Below the pieces are notes generated by a model, which did not search any database, was not told the origin of the DNA, and saw only the letters and a list, made by a program, of their open reading frames with translations. DNA of 64,000 bases, from assembly GCA_905221605.1 (NCBI GenBank), contig CAJNDS010002260.1:62001-126000 (forward strand), in the 5' to 3' direction. This stretch comes from Symbiodinium natans (lineage: Eukaryota; Sar; Dinophyceae; Suessiales; Symbiodiniaceae). The stretch's first letter is position 1; each line of letters opens with the position of its first letter. This document shows, in pieces, positions 10,889-20,456 of this stretch. Position numbers and translations under genes: made by a program.

Positions 10889-11320
10889 TCAGACCTTTCG
10901 AAGCATTCGAGGAATCTGCTCCGGCAGTACCATCTGTTGCCTTGGACGCCCTGCTGGATCTGCGTACTCCACGTACAGGCAGCCCTCTACCGAACCTGAG
11001 CCAATGCTGATGCCAACCTCGGCAGCAGGAGTGCTGGGCTCGTGCTCATCCGGAAAGTGGAGATTGCTACGGATTGGCGACAGCACCGACATGCGCAGAT
11101 TAAAGCCAGGACTCCAGTTTCGCTGGCAGCCATCTGCGGCTGCTGTGCAGCAAGACTTGTCCATGGAGCGGAATGAATCCGAATGGAAGGCCTCAGAACC
11201 ACGGGGCTGCCACTGGGCTTGTGGAAAACAAGGGCTCTTTCTTGGCAAGCTGCGTGCGGCTCCTGCGACTCCTGGCTGTGTGGGAGGCGCCTCCTGCTTG
11301 GGGGCCTCCACACGAGTCAA
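10889..11320 (-). CDS. Possible exon, unrecognised
   Basis: The 143-codon frame has coding-like composition in its second half (FNLRMSVLSPIRSNLHFPDE, then EVGISIGSGSVEGCLYVEYA). I do not recognise a family. It is on the minus strand like every other supported gene here, and borders cannot be set without transcripts. Confidence 0.25.
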   Translation of the reverse strand: MTRVEAPKQEAPPTQPGVAGAARSLPRKSPCFPQAQWQPRGSEAFHSDSFRSMDKSCCTAAADGCQRNWSPGFNLRMSVLSPIRSNLHFPDEHEPSTPAAEVGISIGSGSVEGCLYVEYADPAGRPRQQMVLPEQIPRMLRKV

Positions 11321-12231
11321 GAGTCAAAGTCAGCGAGACTGTATAAGTATATATTTGCACACCCCTGTCGCTAAATGCCACAACTGGAGTCCTTGGATGA
11401 GGTTCATACGCTCAGCCAGCATTAAGCAATTAGGTGCAGGCAAGCCTTTGCCGAGCAACTGGAAGCCAAGCCGGGGGTACTAATTCAGGACGAGGCTAAT
11501 ACACGGAGCAGCTGTGCTCTCGGCACCATGCTTGTCATCACGCACGTCAGCCGGGGGTGCGTTGGGTAATTCGAAGCGAAAATTTGCTCTCGCCTCATGT
11601 AGTGCACTCTTGTCATTGCACGCGTCAGGGGAGGTGTGTTGGGCAATTAGACACGAAGATATCAGCACCTGCTCTTGTTGTTCCCTTCTGTGGTGCTTCT
11701 TCTGGTCCACGAACTGCACAGCCTCATTTAAAGGTCCTCCCGACCGTTAGAGCTGAGCAGGTACGTTTGCTCGGCCAAATGTTCGGTACTTTTTCCCTGG
11801 AATCGACAACATGCCCCTACAAAATGGGAACATGCCAAAGGCCCTTCGCCCTTTGCTTAGAATCAGGTCGCATCGCACACACAACTTGTTAGACAAGGCG
11901 AGAACTGCTCATGTGAACATCCGACCGAGAAAGGCTGGTGCGGAGAGCGGAGTCGTAGAAACTTCCCCTTCTCTGTAAGTAGTGCGAACTTTGTTCACAG
12001 GCTCAGAGGTTCAAGTTGTTGCAACTATTCTGCTCTGACATGAAAACATCTTCGGCTTGCGAATTACTGTCCAGCCTGCATCATACTCTTACTCTGAACT
12101 GCAGACAAAAACGCACGCCTCCACGACAGTAGGAAGTTGAGGCGACTCTGCCTCTCTGTGTCCAGCACCAACCTCACACAAGATGGCGAAAAGGCGCTTC
12201 GACACTCAAGCTCTCAAGCTCTCAACAACCC

Positions 12232-12609
12232 TCAACAGATTGAAATTGGACTTCCGCTCGACGACTGAGAAATTGCTCCTGGGTAGCTCCTGACAAGACG
12301 AGCGGCGCTCCTGACGGCTCCACTGGGCGCCGTAGCACCCGTGGTGGGAACTGCAGACTCTGGAATGGGCTGCATCAGCTTTTCAAAAGTTGGAGTCCGA
12401 GCTGTTCCACCCGCGGGCTTGAGAGGAGCTTCACCTGTTATGGATGACTTGGTTGATGTTGTCGTGCTCGAGGTGTCGGTGGCCGAGACTCTCTTTGACA
12501 CCGTGCTTTCCCGGCGGCTTTCCGCCATCTCACTCTCATCATCTCCCAAATCGAATCCAAGCCTTGACTGCTCATCTTCACACAACACAAAACCTTCAAC
12601 ATCCTTCAA
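12232..12609 (-). CDS. Possible exon, Ser/Thr-rich disordered
   Basis: 125 codons with an acidic start (CEDEQSRLGFDLGDDESEM) and a Ser/Thr/Lys-rich middle, typical of a disordered linker. There is no domain. It could be an exon of the same unknown gene as 10889-11320. Confidence 0.25.
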   Translation of the reverse strand: MKDVEGFVLCEDEQSRLGFDLGDDESEMAESRRESTVSKRVSATDTSSTTTSTKSSITGEAPLKPAGGTARTPTFEKLMQPIPESAVPTTGATAPSGAVRSAARLVRSYPGAISQSSSGSPISIC

Positions 12610-12749
12610 CCAATGCTGTCAAGAAGCTGACAGCCAACCGCGCGCAAGGCATGCTCGAGAAGATCGGCACGAAGCGTGCAGTATCCTGCGTGGAACTGAT
12701 TGCATCGCGCATAAACCGCTGTTTGCACAAACCTCATCTGTCGAGCGCT

Positions 12750-12770
12750 ACCCTAAACCCTAACCCTAAA
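12750..12770 (-). repeat. Short CCCTAAA array
   Basis: Three heptamers with one shortened to CCCTAA. Confidence 0.75.
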
Positions 12771-13073
12771 TGCATTGGGCTACTGAAAAGCGAAAAGGCC
12801 TAAAGGACAGAAAGGACAGATACCGAATCTGCAATTGCATCCCATAGGCATGGGGATCGCATGGCACGTTGGGGCCCAAACAACTTCGTCTGACCGGTAG
12901 ACTTTACGGGTTCGTCATGCCCTACCATGAGCCCTAAGCCCTGTGTGGTCCTGGGCTTCTGCAGTACCCAGCATGGACAACTAAAGTCTCTGTCTCAGAA
13001 ACTTGCCTCTGTATCTCCACTATCCTCAGCTGGACCCACACAGCGCCCACTCGCCAAAGAACAAAAAATAAAA

Positions 13074-13506
13074 ACCATTATTATTGTTATTATTGTGATG
13101 ATAATAATAATGATAATAATACATATATATATATCGAAACAATTGGAACCCAAGCCACTTCAGGGATCCATCCCACTCAGTGAGAGCAATACCTCAGGTG
13201 CCGAGAATCTTGAGGCACACACAGAAACCACCAGCAAGACGCTACTTGCTAGGGAAAACATGTGCCATCCGGAACAGAAGAGCCAGGATCCGAGGCGCTG
13301 CACTTGCAAACCGGCGATCTCATGTGCACACTCTTCAGCTGATCTCGAATGAGTACAAACTCCTGGCGTGCACTTGCACATGCACTTGGACTCGCACAAG
13401 CTTCTGAAGAGCATCATTCTTACTATTTTTGTTGTTACTATTATTATTCCTATTATTACTACTAGTATTATTATTTTATTATTATTATTAGTATTATTAT
13501 TATTAG
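13074..13506. repeat. Paired ATT/AAT trinucleotide tracts
   Basis: ATT-rich tracts at 13078-13135 and 13420-13506 flank a GC-rich interval. Another lies at 14300-14395. They are simple sequence; the minus-strand poly-Asn frame across the second is an artefact. Confidence 0.8.
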
Positions 13507-13620
13507 AGCTCCGTGCTGGCTCCTGGAATGGTTTGGAGGAAGCCAAGATCGACTTCTTGAGCTCCCTCACGCGGCGGGAGTGGCGCACGTGAGCCTGACC
13601 AGCCATCATGCCCACGACCA

Positions 13621-13797
13621 CCCTAAATCCGAAGCCCTAAGCCCGATGCCCTAAACCCTAAACCCTAAACCCTAAACCCTAAACCCTAAACCCTAAACCC
13701 TAAACCGAACCCCTGAACCCTAAACATCCCCTGAACCCTGAACATCCCTAAACGCGCCCCTGAACCCTGAACATCCCTAAACGCGCCTGAACGCCCC
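13621..13797 (-). repeat. Long CCCTAAA array grading into a CTGAACATCCCTAAACG repeat
   Basis: About eleven heptamers, then a higher-order degenerate unit (CCCTGAACCCTGAACATC, CCTAAACGCGCC) to about 13797, showing divergence of the telomere-like repeat into a longer period. Confidence 0.9.
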
Positions 13798-14099
13798 TGA
13801 GCATCACATCCCGAGGCCCTAAACGCTCCTCAACGTCCCTTTCAGCCGTAAGCCGTAAGCCCCCAAGCAGCCCTAAAGGCCCCAAGATGCAAGCGCCTTT
13901 CCTACGGTGGGGATGCCGTCTCCGAGCTTCCATTCCTCCAACTTCACGACGCCTTCGGTTTGTTGCTTGACGGGTCAGGGCTTGAGAGTTTTGGTATTTG
14001 GTGTCACTTGACTGATTCTGCATCTTGCTCCTCAACTTTGCCCTCTTCGTCGCTCCTTCGTTCCGTCCTCTTTTTTCCCTCGTTCCTCCTTGCTCAGCA

Positions 14100-14180
14100 T
14101 CTCCCTTTCTCCAGCTCTCTCTCTCTCGCTCTCGCTCTCACCCTCACCCTCACGCCCACGCCCACGCTCACTCTCGCTCT
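14100..14180. repeat. TCTCTCGC/CCACGCT low-complexity tract
   Basis: Pyrimidine-rich (CTCTCG, CACGCC) simple sequence giving Ser/Pro/His repeat frames. Not coding. Confidence 0.7.
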
Positions 14181-14508
14181 CACTCAAAGTGCGCTCGAGT
14201 CCCAAAGACGCTCTCCCTCCTCACCCCCCGAGCCCGAACGTGACCCAAAGTCCAGTCATGAGTCGACGGGGGATGTGAAACCCCGGAATTGCGAAGTCCA
14301 GATATTATTGATGTTATTACTATTCTACTTCTTATCATATTATTTAGCATTACTATGCTTACTGTTAAGCGTATTCCTATTATTATTCTCTCTGTCTTCA
14401 CTCCCCCCCCCCCTCGCCTTCCGGATCCTCCTCGAGCAAGATCTTGACCTCAAGCTGTCTCAAACACACGAGCCCGCGCTCCGGTCAGGGTGGCAGCTGC
14501 AATAGCAT

Positions 14509-14581
14509 TTAGGGTTTACGGTTTAGGGTTTAGGGTTTAGGATTTAGGGTTCAGGGTTTAGGGTTTAGGGTTCAGGGTTTG
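14509..14581 (+). repeat. TTTAGGG array
   Basis: About ten mixed TTTAGGG/TTCAGGG heptamers. Confidence 0.9.
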
Positions 14582-16438
14582 CTTCTGGCAAATCTCATTT
14601 TCGTCGTGGATTCGGAGGCTGGAAGAACTGTCCGAGTCGCAGATCCGTTCGACTCGTTGGCAAAGGCAAACTTGTAAGTCTTCGCATTCCAGGCTGCAAT
14701 TTCTTGAGCACCTGGTCTGGCAACAAGCTAATCAAATCGAGGGCCCTTGCGGCCCATTCTCCGAACCCTCTCTGCACACAGAGCTACAGAGCTCAACTCA
14801 GGGCACGGATGCAAAAGGCGACCTCGGGAAACCTGACCCCAGGGCCCAAAGCATCTCCCCGACATGCGCGCTTCTGATCGGATGCGAAAAAATTGCAAAG
14901 ATGCTCCAGGGTCATTGAAGGTGGAAGAACCCTCGTCGCTTGGGCACTTATCAACGGCCTGTATTTCAGCCTTGTTTATTGCGGGCGCGTTGGTGTGATT
15001 GGGCTGGGCGGGCTGACTCCGCTGATTTGGTCGGGTTCTGCAATTCGCCCTGCAACCTTTGGTGGCTGGTCGTGGGTGGTTATTGTGATTGCGTCTGTGC
15101 TGGAAGTAGGTTGGTACTTCGACTTGTGGTGTTGTCTGCAAGCTGCTGCCTTTGGCGTGCATGAGGACTTTGGAACCGATGGCTGTGAGTGACGCGGATT
15201 GTGAGCTGTTCCTGCGTTGGTCGTGAGTGCCTCTCGGTCCTGTTTCTATGCTGGGACTAGTGTGACTTCAGCGTGAGGATGCGGCCTGGGCATGTGCGAG
15301 GTGCGGCTGGTTGATGGTACTTGTGATGTCGGCAGCATTCTTCCGCACAACCGCTATATTTTCCTCAGGGGAATGGCACAAACTTGTCGTGGCGGTGTCG
15401 TTGATGTGCCGTTGCGCTTGTGACCCCGGTACTTGCACGGCGTAGACCTCAAAGATCATCAAAGCGAGTGTGGTGTAGGCTGGGGTGGGTTCCCATCCTG
15501 CGCAATCGTTTTGAAGCTGTCCTTGTGGGCCAAAGTTGAAGCGAGCTTCTTCTGGATGGAGGGTGACAACAATTCAGGATGCCCGGGGTGGGTGGTCCGG
15601 CTGTCGATTGTGCTTTCTATTGTGGTGTTGTAATGAACGGCGTTGTGGGCCGGTTTGGGGTGCAATGCAAGCTGTGCATGGCCGGTGGTGTATTGGAGTG
15701 GTTGCTGCTGCTTCTGGCCACGAGATCTGGGTTGGCTTATTTGTTTGCTGTTGGCACGGAGGAGCCCAACGTCACCAAGTATTGACTGCGCGTGCCAACA
15801 CAACCACCCTACGCACGAGCGATGTTTACTGCACAGGCCCTCATGTCACATGCACGCGCCATCGTGCTGCAACTACCGTGAGATAGTAAGGGAAACCAAC
15901 TTCTGTCAACCTCTGAAGAAACCCTCAGTGCCGCGAGGCACCACGGTTCGTTGCCTTCCGCAGAAAACTCAGCGCCATGCGTGCACCGAGAGCGGTTGGC
16001 AACAATCGAACTACGATTACTGACTTAGGGCTTAGGGTACATAGGGTGGCCCACGGACCCCAACGTCGAAGTTGCTGTCAGATGTTTGTGTCACCTTATG
16101 CCATCTTGTGTCTAATTCTAAGCAGCATGCCAGCATTGTCCCTGGAAATTGCTTGCCGCTGACTCTTCTGCTCGTATCGGGATTGAACCATGTGCAAAGC
16201 GGAGCGGCAGCAAGCAGAAATGTCTGGCCGACAGCACGCACAACCGCTCTTACATCCACGCGGATGTACGGACAATTACATGGCTTCTATATGGAGGGAA
16301 GAACATGGCGAGAAGAGGGAGGCGTCTGGGACCCGCTGAGGCCCCGGCGCTTCCCTGCGGGCACGTGGCCTCCACCAATCCGAGAGCCACGCTCAGAGCG
16401 GCTCCCGTGCACCTTCCAAACTGGTTGAGGGTTAGACC
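14582..16438. other. Intergenic or intronic stretch
   Basis: No convincing exon. If SEC23 continues from 16674 to 2800 this is intron. Plus-strand frames at 14893-15192 and 15536-15886 have no recognisable character. Confidence 0.4.
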
Positions 16439-16582
16439 CTTAGGGTTTAGGGTTTAGGGTTTAGGGTTCGGGGTCTCGGGTCTAGGGTTTAGGGCTTCGG
16501 GGTAAGGGTTTCGGGTGTAGGGTTTAGGGTTTAGGGTTTAGGGCTTAGGGTTTAGGGTTTAGGGTTTAGGGCTTAGGGTTTT
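16439..16582 (+). repeat. TTTAGGG array with GGGCTT and GGGTCTCGG variants
   Basis: About 140 bp of heptamers and variants, ending about 90 bp downstream (on the minus strand) of a SEC23 exon, so probably inside a SEC23 intron. Confidence 0.9.
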
Positions 16583-16673
16583 GGGGGAGTCCCACCCTCT
16601 GTCTCCAGGCCAGCTCTGATCTCTCCTGAAAGTGTTGGCTGCGCCGTGGTTTGCCATGTCCCAACAGCCCAGC

Positions 16674-16751
16674 CTGTAAGGTCGTCGATCGTGCCCTCCC
16701 AGTGGCCACGCATCTCTGGAAAGATCGTCAAGCAAGGAGTTCAACGTGAAC
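16674..16751 (-). CDS. SEC23: SEC23 trunk-domain exon
   Basis: A 78-nt exon reading FTLNSLLDDLSRDAWPL and then GGHDRRPYR. It corresponds to the SEC23 trunk segment usually written FLNSLLDDLQRDPWPV...KRPLR. Acceptor cag|G at 16752/16751; donor TACAG|gctggg, a GC donor with the AGGC repeat also seen at the intron at 20366. Expected flanking trunk blocks (the CPKSFVFRG and TGVALSIAVGLLE regions) were not found nearby, so the gene is either spread over long introns or incomplete. Confidence 0.75.
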
Positions 16752-16899
16752 CTGATCGGTGAGAAGCCAAGCCTGAACATCGTATGTTTGTTAGTATGCC
16801 TTCGCGCTGGATATTATGTGCACACGTATATCTAAACACACATGTGTGATCCTCACTCGAAAACAACGCAGGCCAAGAGTGACAACAACACACACGCGC

Positions 16900-17000
16900 G
16901 CCCCCCCCCCCCCCACCCACTCACCCACCCCCCCACCCACACACACACACACACACACAAAAAAACAAAAAAATAAAACACACACACACACACAACACGG
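16900..17000. repeat. Poly-C / (CA)n / A-rich compound microsatellite
   Basis: CCCCC runs, then CCCACC, then (CA)n, then AAAAAAC, then (CA)n again. Confidence 0.9.
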
Positions 17001-17639
17001 TGGGCAAAGGCACTGAGGCTCGCACTCACAATCTGCAACTGGAAGCAGGAATCTCCTGCAGAATTTAGTCACACTGTGTTTCCCTCACCATGAAAACCTG
17101 CAGACAAGGCCTTGCTGCTTGCGCCCCCATGGTCCCTCTGGGATCATTTTTCAACGCAAAGCCCAGCTGGTAGGCCACCTGCCGAGTTTGCACAGCCTCT
17201 GCTTGAGACCCTGCGCTTGACACAGCATGCGAATAGACGCTGGCATGGCCACATTGTCACCCCAAAAATCCTAAACCCCAAACAACAGCCAACCAGACTT
17301 CAACGCTCCAACCATCAAGGTTTTTAGGGGTTTTGGGACCACCCTGCGCAGCTGCTATGAAATACAAAAACAACAACGAATCCAAAAAACAAACAATGAC
17401 GATAGCAAAAGCACTGGCAAATATGTACAAGTAATACGACATGGCACCCTAAAGTATACCGCGTAAAGAATGCACAACAAACTTCGAGACCAACCAGCAG
17501 AATCTGCATAATCTAAGCCGATCCCCGCACAAACGAAATAGGCTTTTAACTACATACACCGACCCACTTCTGAGGGTGTCGCATCACTATTGGGACAGAC
17601 CTCGATAGACGCAACACCCACCAAAAAATCAACAGCACA

Positions 17640-17693
17640 ACCCTAAACCCTAAAGCCTAAACCCTATTAGCCTAAACCCTAAACCCTAAGCCC
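17640..17693 (-). repeat. CCCTAAA array
   Basis: About six heptamers with one AGCCTAAA interruption. Confidence 0.85.
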
Positions 17694-17810
17694 AGTTTTG
17701 CGTCTGCGCCTGCTGCGCGGTGTACTCTTTTCCACCGCGGAAGGCATAGGCCTGGACTGTCGAATTGGGGTGTTCGGTTCGTTTGGGTTCGGGGTTTTAC
17801 GGCTTGAAAT

Positions 17811-18120
17811 TTAAAGTTTAGGGTTTTCAGGTTTAGGGTCTTAGGGTTTAGGGGGTTTTAGGCCCCGAGGCTTCTTCAAACCCTGTAACCCTATCAGATA
17901 TGGCCCTTGATCCTAAGTATAGAGTGTGGGATTCAGGTGCCCAAGCAGACCCTTGAAAGAGCCACTAGGTTCCTTGAAGCTTTGGAGCGCCCTGAACATC
18001 AGGGGCCGCAATAAGAGTGGAGCTCCAAAGTGGGCCCCGAAGATAGGGACCACCCCAAACTCAAAAACCCTAAAACCTAAACCCAAAACCCCTAAACCCT
18101 AAACCCTAAACCCCAAGCCC
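17811..18120. repeat. Inverted pair of telomere-like arrays around 200 bp
   Basis: TTTAGGG heptamers at 17811-17862 face CCCTAAA heptamers at 18059-18120. The spacer has no gene and is opened by a GGCCCCGAGGC sequence. Confidence 0.8.
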
Positions 18121-18224
18121 ACAAAAGGGAGCACAGCTTGGAGGTCTCACCTTGGGCAGCGTCGTGGAGGCCAGCTCGTGGACGTAGCACCTTGGAGAGC
18201 TGGGAGGTGTTCTACTTCAGGGGC

Positions 18225-18348
18225 TTGAGGTTTAGGGTTTGGGGTTTGGGGTTTGGGGTTTGGGGTTTTGGGGTTTAGGGTTTTTCGTTTAGGGTTTGGG
18301 GTTTAGGGCTTAGGGTTTAGGGTTTAGGGTTTAGGTCTTAGGGTGCCA
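18225..18348 (+). repeat. TTTAGGG/TTTGGGG array
   Basis: Starts as TTTGGGG heptamers and becomes TTTAGGG. It lies just downstream of the SEC23 exon ending at 18417 and is therefore probably intronic. Confidence 0.9.
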
Positions 18349-18416
18349 TACTGGAGACCTAAAACCGGGCCAAGGATGCAGCCCCCCCCCCCACGGGCTG
18401 AGGAGCCGGACATCGC

Positions 18417-18707
18417 ACCGAAGGTGATAAACCCGACCAAGGCATTCTGCGGCATCATGGCCAACGACTGCTGCAGCGAGTCCTGGAGTTCACTATACCT
18501 TAGAACCTTAATAAAACTAATATGTTGAATGTCCTCTTGGGTTTTATATAAACAAACGTAAAGGATGATTCCCAAGGGGGATATAGGAGTTTAGGGGCCC
18601 TGCAAAACGGCCGCAGGACACGAAAAGGCCACCGACAAAATGTGTCCTTTGCTTGGTCCAGCTCTTCTTCGATGAGCGCCGTATCCAAGACTAACAAGAA
18701 GACAGGC
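18417..18707 (-). CDS. SEC23: SEC23 trunk exons (two) with a 164-nt intron
   Basis: Exon 18707-18647 reads PVFLLVLDTALIEEELDQAK and exon 18482-18417 reads DSLQQSLAMMPQNALVGF then ITFG. Joined, they reproduce the start of the SEC23 trunk (vWA-like) domain, family pattern PPVFLFVVDTC.IEEEL...K DSL..SLSLLPPNALVG.ITFG, without gap or extra residue. The intron 18646-18483 therefore begins gacaca and ends ctccag, a GA-AG intron; both borders carry AGGAC, so the exact cut is ambiguous within that repeat. The acceptors are ccag|G at both exons. The downstream donor is GGT|gcgatg, a GC donor. Confidence 0.88.
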
Positions 18708-18889
18708 CTGGCAGTCGGTTGCGGACAGCTCTGCAACATTCACACGATTCAGCCTGGTAAGCAGCCGAGTGAGTATGAGGGAGTGACGGCTGGCAGGCGA
18801 CAGATGGGATGATATACTCGATGGTAGAGCACCTCAATTCTGACCGGCTTTGGTTCGTGATGGGAACCTTCGGTGTGAGGCGCTGGCAT

Positions 18890-19063
18890 CTGCAAGAGCT
18901 CTGCCGGTAGATTTGTCTCCGTTATGTGATCTGCATAATGCCTCAGAGGTCCAAGCGTTCCTGTGAAGCTCTGCATTCGATGCAACAAGGGATCTGAAGA
19001 AGCCTCGCTTAGCGTCGCTCTGAGGAAAACGGTTTCGAGTGTGACAAAATGGGCACGTCCAAC
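18890..19063 (-). CDS. SEC23: SEC23 zinc-finger and beta-barrel exons (two)
   Basis: Exon 19063-19021 reads (S)GWTCPFCHTRNRFPQ, the second half of the SEC23 zinc finger with its CPFC knuckle. Exon 18941 to about 18890 reads HYADHITETNLPAELL, matching the family sequence HYA..ISETNLPAELF. Conservation fixes the intron at 19020-18942 (79 nt), starting gagcga and ending ctgag, another GA-AG intron. The first zinc-binding pair (normally within LPYEPVLCK.C) should lie in a separate exon between 19064 and 20211; I could not identify it, partly because the 19.15-19.66 kb microsatellite lies there. The 3' end of the second exon is uncertain by a few bases. Confidence 0.85.
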
Positions 19064-19146
19064 CTGAGCAACGACATAACGCGATGGCAGCCACAGGAGC
19101 ACAACACAGACTTCATGCCCTCCCTCCAATACTCATATACAAATAT

Positions 19147-19387
19147 ATAACATACATACATACATACATACATACATACATACATACATACATACATACA
19201 TACATACATACATACATACATACATACATACATACATACATACATACATACATACATACATACATACATACATACATACAGACATACATACATACATACA
19301 TACATACATACATACATACATACATACATACATACATACATACATACATACATACATACATACATACATACATACATACATACATAC

Positions 19388-19418
<31 letters not shown>

Positions 19419-19636
19419 TGCACATGCACATGCACATGCACATGCACATGCACATGCACATGCACATGCACATGCACATGCACATGCACATACACATACA
19501 GATACACATGCACATGCACATGCACATGCACATGCACATGCACATGCACATGCACATGCACATACACACACATACATACATACATACATACATACATACA
19601 TACATACATACATACATACATACATACATACATACA

Positions 19637-19664
<28 letters not shown>
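19147..19664. repeat. Compound microsatellite (CATA)n-(CACATG)n-(CATA)n
   Basis: (CATA)n at 19151-19391, then hexameric CACATG/CACATA at about 19392-19570, then (CATA)n to 19664. Symmetric arrangement. It generates long Cys-Val-Met and His-Thr-Tyr frames in all directions that are not genes. It lies inside the SEC23 locus. Confidence 0.97.
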
Positions 19665-19667
<3 letters not shown>

Positions 19668-19897
19668 TGACTGAATGGTTCATACCCTACGATATGTACC
19701 TCAAATGTTGTGCTCAAAAACACATCAGCGATGCTGCAGGGAGAAGGCGGAGGTCCGAACTCTACACCGGCTGAGGCCCGAACTCTTGGAGTGGAAGTCC
19801 ACGTAACAAAAAGGATTGAGTACAGCTCCGCAGTCTCTCCCCTGCTCAGCACACAAAGGTTTCGCGCGTTTTGGGGTTTTTGGGTTTAGGGCAACTT

Positions 19898-19973
19898 TAA
19901 TCCCTGAACCCTAAACCCTAAACTGCCTAAACCCTAAAACCCTATAAATCCTATAACCCGAAACCCTAAAGTC
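19898..19973 (-). repeat. Degenerate CCCTAAA array
   Basis: Heptamers and octamers (CCCTAAAA, CCTATAA), preceded by a short opposite TTTTGGG run. Confidence 0.8.
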
Positions 19974-20047
19974 AAGGAAATGGCCAGCCTTGCAAATCAC
20001 AGGCTCATACTCCACCAGTTGAAGGCCTTCTGTCTCCTGCACTCTGA

Positions 20048-20140
20048 GACCCTCTCAAGAAGGTCCCCTCTGTAAGCGGGCAAGAAGAGGGTTGAGAAGG
20101 GTTCCCTTTTACGGGTCCCTCTTATCACCTAGGATAAGGT
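20048..20140. mobile_element. Palindrome family 2, copy 2
   Basis: Aligns collinearly with 4041-4135: shared blocks GACCCTCT, AAGGTCCC, AGAAGAGGGTT, AGAAGGGTTCCC, GGGTCCC and CCTAGGAT in the same order. It lies within a SEC23 intron. Confidence 0.65.
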
Positions 20141-20211
20141 CTCTTGGAGTTTTGGGTTTCTTTCATGGGTCTTACGCCCTGAACTTCACACCGTAAACCC
20201 GAAGACCTCAC

Positions 20212-20456
20212 GGGGTTCTGTGCGTCTGCGTCCTTCAGAGGGGTGTACAGGCAGCCCAGCGGCACAATGACACGGGTTGCATCCAGCCTCACAGCATGGA
20301 CAAAGCCACATGAGTGCGCAGAAGCTGCCGCTGCATGTTGTTGCCATGCACCCGATGAGTTCGGGCCTGGTGCTGGGCCAAATATTCCATGACATGCGCG
20401 TGCCGGTGATCTGCTCCTGCGATCTGACCTTGGGATCTCCTACCTCAACCAGCATC
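20212..20456 (-). CDS. SEC23: SEC23 N-terminal exons (two)
   Basis: The first exon ends ...GTRMSWNIWPSTR at 20367 and the second (20287-20212) reads [18 protein letters not shown]. Joined they match the invariant SEC23 start ([26 protein letters not shown]). The join requires an intron 20366-20288 of 79 nt beginning gcccga and ending tgtgag, a GC-AG intron with AGGC at both borders. An in-frame ATG lies at 20456 (MLVEVGDPKV...), but an acceptor gcag at 20417 just before GAG CAG ATC is an alternative exon start, so the true start is open. The downstream donor is CCCC|gtgagg. The protein acts as GAP for SAR1 and binds cargo-adaptor SEC24 in COPII vesicles. Confidence 0.88.

Noticed and set aside
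19009-19852. ORFs of up to 239 codons (Met-Tyr-Val-Cys and His-Thr-Tyr repeats) on both strands
   Set aside because: They are translations of the CATA/CACATG microsatellite, open in several frames and both strands.
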